NCBI GenBank assembly: GCA_030015575.1
Contig: JASDDO010000006.1
Coordinates: 204,171,632 to 204,235,631, forward strand
Source: Agapanthus africanus
Taxonomy: Eukaryota; Streptophyta; Magnoliopsida; Asparagales; Amaryllidaceae
DNA: 64,000 nt
Direction of reading: 5' to 3'
The stretch's first letter is position 1. Every line of letters begins with the position of its first letter. Made by a program: the position numbers and the translations under genes. Of the stretch, positions 22,228 to 31,381 are shown piece by piece. Below the pieces are notes generated by a model. That model was given only the letters and a program-made list of their open reading frames with translations, did not search any database and was not told the origin of the DNA.

Positions 22228-23970
22228 ATCAGCCATACATCAAAAACCAACATCAGCACATCAACCAAAAAAAAATCAGCCATATATCATCATTTCAGCC
22301 ACCAAAAACCAACATCAGCAACAGCTACAACCCCATAGCATCAGCTCCTTAACCCCTTTGCAGCAGTAGCTACATCAGCAGCAGCACCATCATTTACATC
22401 AGCACAAATTCTGCCCAATTTCTGCCACAATATCAGCAACAATATCTGCATAACCCCATAGCTCAGCTGTAGCTGCATCAACAGCAGCACCATCATTTGC
22501 ATCAGCCAAACTAGCCTCCAATGCAGCAGTAGCTGCTGCTACAGCTACCTTAACACCATAAAAACATCATCAGCATCAGCCACAACCCCACACCAGCTTC
22601 ATAACATCAACACACAATACACAACACCACACCACAACAACAATCAATAGCAACAGCAGTTGCTTCAGCCACCCCAGCCCCTATTTTATCTTCAGCTGCT
22701 GCACTTCAGCCCCTCCCAACTTCATAAACAACACACACCCACACCATCACCTTATACACAACCGTTCCCTCAAAAATACTTCAACCCCTGCTACTGCTAC
22801 TGCTACAACAACTACAAAAATATATACACACACAAAGCAACAGCAACAGCCTCAGCCTGATACAGCTTCAGCAATAATCAGCAGTTGCAGCAACAGCTCT
22901 TGGAACTGCAGTAGCACCAATTCAGCAGCACACACACTTCCTACTTCTCTCTTCTCCTTCAATAGGGTCTCTAGAGGTATAACCCCCTTAACCCAACTCC
23001 TAATTGCTAAAGTTTTGGATTTCAAGCTTAATTTAGTGTTTTTTTTATATGTTTAGTGGTAGTTTTGGAGTAAATTAGGGGAATTTTGACAAGTAATGGT
23101 TGTGATGGTTAGAATAACCTAATTAGGTGCTGTTGAGACCAGTTAACCAGAGATTTGCCCCAGATTTCTTAAATATACCTGATTTATCCGACTTGGCGTA
23201 ATTTAGCTGTTTTAGCGACTTTTTGGCCTCTGTTAGATCTGCTGTTGACCCGAGCCCTTCAGAATAAAATTGTGAAGACTGTAGCATGGTGAGACTAGTA
23301 GGGACACACACACAAAACACGGGGACCCACTTCCCACTCTTTGCCACCGATTTATTCGATCTGGCCGCAATTTGCGGCCAGAGTAGGGGGAGGGGTGCTG
23401 GGTTTTTGGGTGTGGGGTCCTGCTTGGTAGCTTAGTCTGTTGGTATCTGTAACTTTTTAAGTTAGTCCCAGAGGAAAAATCTGGAGCTTTAATCGTATTT
23501 TCGATGTTTTAAACTTGTGCGACACGCACGTGATACGCGTGGTTCTGTGGTGCGCTGCGCGACACAGCGTGTCAGAATAGGTTCTGGTGGGTTTGTACGC
23601 GTCGCGACGTGTCGTGTGCACGCGCGTTTTAGTTTCACGCACGCGTATCCTTTTTATCGATATATCGTGTTTTGCAGGATTTTCCTGATATATGTGACTT
23701 TTGTAAATTCTAGGTTCGCCGGCGGGGACTTCAAGCGCAGCAGAGAAAGGAAAGCAGGTGGTCGGACACACCTAGCACGGGATCACGGGTGAGTAGATTT
23801 AACATCTACGGGGGACGATCTTTGGACGGCACAAGTCGCCCGATAGATTTAGTAAACTTCAACATTTACTTATGACTTTAGAAATAATAATACTTGCATG
23901 ATAATTGCTGCAGTTAGGATCTATATGTTGTACCCATATGCGCAAACTCATTCTGTAGGACACATGCACC

Positions 23971-24031
23971 ATTACCAGGTTTTTATATGCAGCACGAGCA
24001 CTATTCATGTGTACACCCACACCCTTGTAAT
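23971..24031 (+). other. Long-range stem in Tekay-type LTR (G1 3' copy)
   Basis: ATTACCAGG (23971-23979) against CCTTGTAAT (24023-24031). One pair is lost compared with the 5' LTR copy. Confidence 0.4.
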
Positions 24032-25834
24032 TGCCAAGTCACGACACTAGATAACTATAAATCTGAACATGTTAATTGCTTAGACCTGTGCTACTGCAAT
24101 AAATATTAAAAATTAAATCATAAGAATTGCTATTCTCGTGCATATATATCATTACATCACTTGCTCATGCCTAGTATAAATTATACATTGCAACTTGAAC
24201 ATTAATACCATTTGCATTCATTATCATTAACATATGCACCCCTGATGATTTCATGAGATTTATGATATTTCTGGATTTCGGGAAAAGCTGCAAGATTTGA
24301 AACTTATGATCTTTTAAAAATATAAAAGTTGCGGTTTTCTAGTGATGTAAAGTGTCGTCCACCATGAGTTTGCTGTGTTATCGAGACCCATTTCGAGGAG
24401 GTGGATGAACCGTCTCGGGTACATGATGGGCCCGGTAAGGTACCCCGGGGCAAGAAGATCGCAGGAGATGGCGTTGAGCCTGGCAGGGGACGGACTACCT
24501 ACCGGTGACTTCATTTGGCACGACGGATATCCATAGGATACCGACCGTGGCCGCTGGTTTGAATATGGATATTTGGGATGGATCAGCCGGATGGCTGAGA
24601 CTAGAGATATTTGACGCGGATATATGAGTTTGAGACAGTTTGAGGTGTCGTTGCTAGACACGGATTTTGTTGATTTCATGGATATTATGCTGATATTGAA
24701 AAGAGTTTCCAAAAACAAAGAAAGAATAGTTCTTGTACTTTCATGTTGAGATCTTGAGTTGACTCATATAGTATACATACATGTTAGTACATCCATGTGA
24801 CATTCATACTTGTTAGCACACTGATGATGCATACCTGCTAGTGCCTATAGCCATACCTTCTTAGAGATGCTAGGATACTTGTGTGCATACATGCGATAGC
24901 CTTTGTAGATCTTATTTATTACTCACGAGCTGGCAACTCACCCCCGTTGTGCTACAGCTTTTCTGCAGGTCCGTTCCGTCAGCACTGTAGCGGCGGACAC
25001 TTTTGCCTCTTTTGCTCTCTTTGCCTGGATTCGAGGCTTTTGCTCATAGGTGGGCTGTTATCATTTTATACCACCTTATATATGTTCATTGTATCTAGAG
25101 TACTCCATCTACTACTATTTCAGCTGTACCAGTTATTTGGATTACTGTATATTGACCTAGAGACGAGGTTGTGAGACTTGTGGATTTATGTTATTTGGGA
25201 GTCGAGCTCACTTGAGTCGACATGTTATTTTACTTGTGCTTCATGCTTATTTATGCACATTGTTATCTTACATTGCGTGGGCTTTGTGACCGCTTTGAGG
25301 CGAAGAGCTAGCTCCCGCTTGGGGATGCCATATTCATGTTATTCATTTACATTCCTGTTTTGTACCCGTTTGGGGCTTGTTTTTACAAAGGAGGTTCTGC
25401 CGGAATTTTTGAAAAATGGGAAAGTTGTTTAAAAAAGGAAACTTGATGTGGTTTAATGGAGTAATTAGTTTTAAATAAATTGGATTCCTTCACTCTAATT
25501 CTTAATTGGGTTTTGTATTCTGGGCTTCGGCTTACTTATTTACGGACGCCTTGAGACGTTTCGTAGCTTAAGTGCCGGTCGCGTTCCGTACCTTGCGGGT
25601 GCAATACCCCAGGTGGAGTTGGGGCTGAATACCACCTACCCCGTGAGAAGTGTGATGTTATCCGGTATCGTGGTGGGGATGTAACCGATACGGATGCACA
25701 GGGGGACCCACCAGAACAATGGGGAGTATCGAATTCCATTCCGAAAGAGGGCACGATCTGAACTATAAATGAAATGATACCACTCTTATAACATAGAGGC
25801 GCCTTTTGGATGAATCGGAACTCCGGAGTTTGAA

Positions 25835-25901
25835 GAACTCCGGAGTTAAGCGTGCTTGAGCCAGAGAAATTCTGGGATGGGTGTTCTACTGGGAAGTAGC
25901 C
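25835..25901 (+). promoter_or_regulatory. 5S rRNA-like segment, K LTR 1
   Basis: It carries GAGTTAAGCGTGCTTGAGCC and TGGGATGGGTG, matching the A-box and C-box region of plant 5S genes (AGTTAAGCGTGCTTGGGC; AGGATGGGTGACC), then CTGGGAAGTAGCC. The 5' half of 5S is strongly degraded, so it is not a 5S gene. In Cassandra this region is thought to be an internal RNA polymerase III promoter. Confidence 0.85.
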
Positions 25902-25987
25902 ATGGGTTCATTCAAAGGGACAAAACCGTGCGGTTTCGGCCAGAGCGGACAATACCATCTGTGTTTGGTGATGGATCGTGACGAGTA

Positions 25988-26000
25988 TGGTATCAGAGCC
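25988..26000 (+). promoter_or_regulatory. K primer binding site, spacer 1
   Basis: TGGTATCAGAGCC is an exact complement to the initiator tRNA-Met 3' end. It lies five bases after the end of K LTR 1. Confidence 0.88.
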
Positions 26001-26293
26001 GGTCCCTCAAAAGCAGGTCTGTGGTTTGAGGACGAACCATTGTTCTAAGTCGGGGGAATGCAATACCCCAGGTGGAGTTAGGGCTGAATACCACCTACCC
26101 CGTGAGAAGTGTGATGTTATCCGGTATCGAGGTGGGGATGTAACCGATACGGATGCACATGGGGACCCACCAGAACAATGGGGAGTATCGAATTCCATTC
26201 CGAAAGAGGGCACGATCTGAACTATAAATGAAATGATACCACTCTTATAACATAGAGGCGCCTTTTGGATGAATCGGAACTCCGGAGTTTGAA

Positions 26294-26360
26294 GAACTCC
26301 GGAGTTAAGCGTGCTTGAGCCAGAGAAATTCTGGGATGGGTGATCTACTGGGAAGTAGCC
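26294..26360 (+). promoter_or_regulatory. 5S rRNA-like segment, K LTR 2
   Basis: The same 5S A-box/C-box segment as in K LTR 1, with GGATGGGTGATC, which is closer to the 5S C-box than unit 1. Confidence 0.85.
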
Positions 26361-26446
26361 CTGGGTTCATTCAAAGGGACAAAACCGTGCGGTTTCGGCC
26401 AGAGCGGACAATACCATCTGTGTTTGGTGATGGGTCGTGACGAGTA

Positions 26447-26459
26447 TGGTATCAGAGCC
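26447..26459 (+). promoter_or_regulatory. K primer binding site, spacer 2
   Basis: A second exact TGGTATCAGAGCC, again five bases after the LTR unit. Confidence 0.88.
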
Positions 26460-26768
26460 GGTCCCTCAAAAGCAGGTCTGTGGTTTGAGGACGAACCATT
26501 GTTCTATGTCGGGGGGAATGGAATACCCCAGGTGGAGTTAGGGCTGAATACCACCTACCCCGTGATAAGTGTGATGTTATCCGGTATCGAGGTGGGGATG
26601 TAACCGATACGGATGCACACGGGGACCCACCAGAACAATGGGGAGTATCGAATTCCATTCCGAAAGAGGGCACGATCTGAACTATAAATGAAATGATACC
26701 ACTCTTATAACATAGAGGCGCCTTTTGGATGAATCGGAACTCCGGAGTTTGAAGAACTCCGGAGTTTG

Positions 26769-26836
26769 AAAACTCCGGAGTTAAGCGTGCTTAAGCCAGA
26801 GAAATTCTGGGATGGGTGATCTACTGGGAAGTAGCC
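26769..26836 (+). promoter_or_regulatory. 5S rRNA-like segment, K LTR 3
   Basis: A third copy of the 5S-like segment. Just upstream, the 12-bp palindrome AACTCCGGAGTT occurs three times (26738, 26755, 26771), against twice in units 1 and 2. Confidence 0.82.
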
Positions 26837-26923
26837 CCGGGTTCATTCAAAGGGACAAAACCGTGCGGATTCGTCCAGAGCGGACAATACCATCTGTATT
26901 AGGGGGTGGGTCGTGACAAATAG

Positions 26924-28716
26924 GAAGTGGGTTCAATTTGGATTTTGATTTCTCACTTTATTTCTTCACTTCTAAAAAATCTAGCAAGGTTTTCTTCTTC
27001 ATGAAGAAGAAGAAGAAGAAAAAGAATAATGAGAATGAATAATAAAGTGAAGATAATATCATAATGCAACCATGGGTGAGTTAGTTTAATCCGTTAGCTC
27101 TTGTAGAGACATAACCATGGTTTAATATAATGGTTTGGTTTAAAAATATCTTAAGTAAAACAAAGTGTGTGGACTTTGTCAAAGATGCTTGAAGCTTCAT
27201 GAAGCTTCAAGCCATGACAAATAAAGCCACCATTTTGAAATACTTAAAATAAATAAAACCCTCACAATTATAAATAAACATGGTGTATGCCACCCACCCA
27301 CCCATGTTTGCATGTATCATCTACCATGATACAATCTAGTGCACAAACATATATCACATATACAAGTGCACAATAAGTGAGAATCAATCTTAAGTGAAAA
27401 AATACTAGTTAATGTAAAGCAATATATCAAATATATAATTATACATTAAATCATTAAATCAACACTTGATTTAATGATCCGGTAATATCGCATATAACCG
27501 ACTAATATCAAATGTATCATTATATCGAATCAACACTTGATTCGGTAACCCGGCTATATCTCATAAAACCGACCAATGATACAAATCGCGAGAATGAAAT
27601 ACAGTATCACATACTGGTATTATTATCAGTCCCGCACATATCTCATATGCGCTCCTATTTCGTTTCGCTTGTGCCAGGAAACCTCTGTGTAGGACTCTAA
27701 AGACTCGTCAATACGCCAGCAGTAGGTGGTGATCATATCAGCCATCCACAAGCCGCAAGCGGTCTTCTAAACGTAACGGCCACCCGGGTATTGAGCAATC
27801 AGAAGATCAACGAGCAAGCCTGCTCATACTCCTGCGAATCCAATCAGTAACACTTACCGCACAGTCCAGTCTGTTCGTCTGATATGTCGCATATCTCACC
27901 TAGGGGTGGTAAACGTCAGACCCCAGTAGCTTGATAAGTCATGCCGATGTAAGGTCCATAACGAGCGTGAAACTACTGATAACACTTACCAGTAAATCAA
28001 ATCAACCATGGCCAGGGATTTCCAGTTATGGCCAGTCGAGCATAGCGCAACATCAACCCCTAATACCGGGAGAGACGAATCCCCTCCTATCGCTCATTGC
28101 CTCCATGTGAATCGGGACTGTACCCAAAAACCACCTGTTTGCACGACTCAGTAGAGCTGTGGTAGGGTGGAAATCAAAGCACAGTGGGAGACACACAAGA
28201 CTCTATGACAATCTCGGGCCAACAGACTAAGCTGTACCGGTGTCACCAGAGAACTGCCATCTGACATGAGGTATAATACCATCTGGGAGATCTCGGCGAG
28301 TCCGTTCAGTGTACCCAGTCTCCACTGAGCACTCGCATACCATCTCTGATGTCAAACACCAATGGATATGGGATCATCCATCGCCCATCACATGGGTCGA
28401 GAAGATATACGCTAGTCTACTCTGGAATATCGATGCCCCATCTCGATATTCCCACGACAAGGAACATTGAAGGATGTACTCATGGACTACCCAGGCCCCA
28501 CTAGTATGATCTGCATCATAATCCTGGAAGTCGAGTACACATCCTAAGGGCTTTATCAACATGTAACAAAGAGACAACAAGTGTACATGATAAAGAGCAA
28601 CCAGATAGCGTACTATCATGTCGAGCAAGAAAGTCCTCACTATATATGTCCTAGCATCCACTACAATATACATCTCATGTACAGTAATGGCCTCTAGGGC
28701 ATACATATAACTAACA
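26924..28716 (-). repeat. A2 5' LTR, 5' piece (right of G1)
   Basis: The continuation of the A2 LTR after G1. The minus strand starts TGTTAGTTATATGTATGCCC at 28716. It aligns with A5 (62110-63899), A1 29158-30960 and the 3' LTR of A1. It contains a 26-bp perfect palindrome (27187-27212) and a TTC/GAA inverted repeat (26990-27022). No gene is seen. Confidence 0.9.
27187..27212. repeat. 26-bp perfect palindrome in the A2 LTR
   Basis: A palindrome centred on TTCATGAA, built from GCTTGAAGC arms. The A1 LTRs keep a shorter core AAGCTTCATGAAGCTT (30687-30702 and 44012-44027). Confidence 0.8.
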
Positions 28717-29157
28717 TTGATGTCACATAGTGCACGGGTGGCCATCAACAGAAATCATTGGCCAAAGTAGATGAGAATTACTGATTTGGATTAATAGTTT
28801 TTCAGTTGGTGATGGGCTTCATACCGACACGAAATATTGCCTTATTAGGGGTCTGACTTTATCCACCCCCTAGACCCGATATGTGAAACTCTTAGACGAA
28901 TAGACCGGGATATATGGAGATTGTCACGGACATGCTTAGTAGAGGTTCGGACGAGTTTTCTCTTCGGCCTTCCATTCGCTCAATACCTGGGTAGCCGTTA
29001 CGTACAGCTAGTGCCACTGACGTGCTTGTGGTTAAACCCACTACCAGCGTATTGAAGAGTCTTTAGAGTCCCACACAGAGCATTTTCACGGTTCAGGCTA
29101 TATGATGTAGATTACGTATGTTGGTACATACAGGTGTCTGATTAAATATGTGTACAG
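28717..29157 (+). repeat. C1 5' LTR, first piece
   Basis: LTR-like sequence between A2 and A1. It shares short words with family A and B LTRs, for example AGACGAATAGACCGG, TATGGAGATTGTCAC and GAGTCTTTAGAGTCCCACAC, in the same order, but is otherwise distinct. It continues at 44693 across A1. No gene is seen. Confidence 0.65.
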
Positions 29158-31367
29158 TGTTAGTTATATGTATGCCCTAGAGACCATTACTGTACATGAG
29201 ATGTATATTGTAGTGGATGCTGGGACATATATAGGCAGGACTTTTTTTGCTCAACATGATAGTACGCTATCTGGTTGTTCTTTATCTTAACATGTATACT
29301 TGATGTCTCTCTGTTACATGTTGATAAAGCCCTTAGGATGTGTACTCGACTTCCAGGACTATGATGTAGATCATACTAGTGGGGCCTGGGTAGTCAATGA
29401 GTACATCCTTCAATGTTCCTAGTCGTGGGAATATCGAGACGGGGCATCGATATTTCAGAATAGACTAGCGTATATATTCTCGATCCATGTGATGGGCGAT
29501 GGATGATCCCATATCCTTTGGTGTTTGACATCAGAGACGGTATGCGGGTGCTCACTGGAGGCTGGGTACACTGAACGGACTCTCCGAGAACTCCCATATG
29601 GTATTATACCTTACGTCAGATGGAAGTTCTCTGGTGACACTGGTACTGCTTAGTCTGTTGACCCGAGATCGTCATAGAGTCTTGTGTGTCTCCCACTGTG
29701 CTTTGATTTCCACCCTACCACGGCTTTACTGAGCCATGCAAACAGGTGGTTTTTGGGTATAGTCCCGATTCACATGGAGGCATTGAGCGATAGGAGGAGA
29801 TTCGTCTATCCCGGTATTGGGGGTTGATGTTGCGCTATGCTCAACTGGCCATAACTGGAAATCCCTGGCCAGGGTTGCACTGATTTACTGGTAAGTGTTA
29901 TCAGTAGTTTCATGCTTGTTATGGACCCTACATCGGCATGACTTATTAAGCTACTGGGGTCTGACGTTTACCACCCCTAGGCGAGATATGCGACATATCA
30001 GACGAACAGACCGGACTGTGCGGTAAGTGTTACTGGTTGGATTCACAGGAGTGTGAGCAGGCTTGCTCGTTGATCTTCTGATCGCTCAATACCCGGGTGG
30101 CCGTTACGTTTAGAAGACCGCTTGCGGCTTGTGGGTGTTTGATATGATCATCACCTACTGCCGGCGTATTGACGAGTCTTTAGAGTCCAACATAGGGGTT
30201 TCCTGGCTCAAGCGAAATGAAATAGGAGCACATATGAGATATGTGCGCGACCGAGAATAATACCAGTATGTGATACTGTATTCTATTCTCGCGATTTGTA
30301 TCATCAGACGGTTATATGTGATATAGCCTGGTTACCGAATCAAGTGTTGATTCGATATATTGATACACTACATATTAGTCGATTATATGCGATATGACCG
30401 GATCATTAAATCAAGTATTGATTTAATGATTTAATGTATAATTATATATTTGATATATTACTTTATATTAACTAGTATTTGTTCACTTAAGATTGATTTT
30501 CTCACTTGATGTGCACAAGTTGTATATATGATATATGTTTGTGCACTAGTTTGTATCATGATTGATGATACATGCAAAGTTGGGTGTGTGTATGACTTAC
30601 ACCATGTTTAGGTTAATGGTTGGGTTTTATTTGTTTATTTATTTATTTTGGTAAAACTAAATGGTGGCTTTTCTTGTTTTGGCTTCAAGCTTCATGAAGC
30701 TTCTTTGCGTCTTTGAAAAAGTCTAACCATTTTGTTTTGTTCTTTGACCTAACCATCAACCTAAACTTTAGTTTATTCTCTACAAAAGTTAACTCACCCA
30801 TGGTTGCAAGATGATAGAGTTCACTTGATTATTGATTTTCCAATTATTGATTATTCATTCTTTTTCTTTCTTCTTCTTCTTCTTCAAGAAGAAGAAAGCT
30901 TTCTTGAAATTTTTAAGTGAAGATTTAGAGTGAGAAATCCAAATCCAAAGTGAAACCACTTCCTATTTCTTCATCCTCTACCACTTGCCATGTTGTATAG
31001 GGTGTTCTCTTCACAAAGTTCTTGACCAAGTGAAGGAATAGCTTGAGTTTGAGTCTCCCCGACGTAGATCATCTTCGGCCTCGAAGTCAACGACCTAGCC
31101 CGCTCTTTTCTCCGATGAAACCAACGCTAGGGTTCGGGATCCCGATGATCGCAGCGAAGAGACGTCAACACGGAGCTTTAGAAGTGAAGGAACGGATCTA
31201 CAAATGTTGTAATCCTTTTCACTTAGTAGGTAAAGTAGTTTACTTTCTTGCTTTCGCCTTACCTCTAGTAAACGATCTTAATTAGGGTTTCTCGGCACAT
31301 AGAAAAATTTGATTTTGGCATAGTTGATGCCTTGTGGAACCTCTTGAGTGTGCCTAGGATCCCTACA
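29158..31367 (+). repeat. A1 5' LTR
   Basis: 2,210 bp, TGTTAGTTATATG to GGATCCCTACA. It aligns end to end with 42485-44692. The TTC/GAA inverted repeat is near 30861-30898 and the palindromic AAGCTTCATGAAGCTT at 30687-30702. Apart from a chance 80-codon ORF near 31043-31285, also present in the 3' LTR, nothing coding is seen. Confidence 0.95.
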
Positions 31368-31368
31368 G

Positions 31369-31381
31369 TGGTATCAGAGCC
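31369..31381 (+). promoter_or_regulatory. A1 primer binding site (initiator tRNA-Met)
   Basis: TGGTATCAGAGCC starts one base after the LTR end. Confidence 0.92.

Larger units (their letters stand above)
8552..26918 (+). mobile_element. G1: full-length Ty3/gypsy chromovirus (Tekay/Del type), broken
   Basis: An 18.4-kb element with both LTRs, a primer site, gag, protease, reverse transcriptase, RNase H, integrase with chromodomain, and a purine tract. It is flanked by a perfect 5-bp target duplication AATAG (8547-8551 and 26919-26923) inside the A2 5' LTR. Without G2 and K its length is about 12.4 kb, with LTRs of about 3.7 kb, as is usual for long-LTR Tekay elements. A 290-bp LTR sample differs by about 2-3% by eye. 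The coding region carries several breaks, so it is a fossil, though every domain is recognisable. Confidence 0.95.
21880..26918 (+). repeat. G1 3' LTR (with K at its end)
   Basis: Starts TGTAACACCTGAG at 21880 and aligns with the 5' LTR down to CCTTGCGGG at 25599. The Cassandra-like array K then occupies the last 1.3 kb, up to the shared end GGTCGTGACA at 26918, which is followed by the target duplication AATAG. It differs from the 5' LTR by point changes and by several small length changes, including one extra 69-bp unit. It lacks the G2 insertion, so G2 arrived after G1 integrated. Confidence 0.93.
25600..26918 (+). mobile_element. K: Cassandra-type TRIM, tandem LTR-spacer-LTR-spacer-LTR array
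   Basis: Three repeats of about 383-400 bp (25600-25982, 26059-26441, 26519-26918) each begin TGCAATACCCCAGG and run to GGGTCGTGAC. They are separated by two 76-77-bp spacers. Each spacer starts with GAG, TA and TGGTATCAGAGCC, the initiator tRNA-Met primer site, and ends in a G-rich tract (GTCGGGGGAA or GTCGGGGGGAA) like a polypurine tract. Every LTR contains a segment matching the 3' part of plant 5S rRNA, which is the hallmark of Cassandra, a terminal-repeat retrotransposon in miniature with no coding capacity. The array lies in the same orientation as G1, at the very end of its 3' LTR. The repeat periods are 459 and 460 bases. Confidence 0.88.
5499..28716 (-). mobile_element. A2: Ty1/copia family A element, 5' half, split by G1
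   Basis: The minus-strand element consists of a 5' LTR in two pieces (26924-28716 and 8147-8551, 2198 bp together, matching the 2191-bp A5 and the 2.2-kb A1 LTRs), a primer site and a leader to 5499. There the leader is interrupted by A3. The coding part and the 3' LTR must lie left of the window. G1 fills the gap between the two LTR pieces. The right flank at 28717 is family C LTR sequence, so A2 probably inserted there; the expected target duplication is TTGAT (28717-28721). Confidence 0.85.

Noticed and set aside
25835-25901. A 5S rRNA gene
   Set aside because: Only the 3' A-box/C-box part is preserved and the 5' half is degraded; it sits in an LTR unit next to primer sites, so it is a Cassandra component.
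31043-31285. 80-codon ORF present in both A1 LTRs as a host or element gene
   Set aside because: Its presence in both LTRs follows from LTR duplication; A2 and A5 do not keep the frame by eye, and no domain is seen.
31369-31381. tRNA fragment or gene
   Set aside because: TGGTATCAGAGCC occurs only as retrotransposon primer sites; no cloverleaf surrounds any copy.
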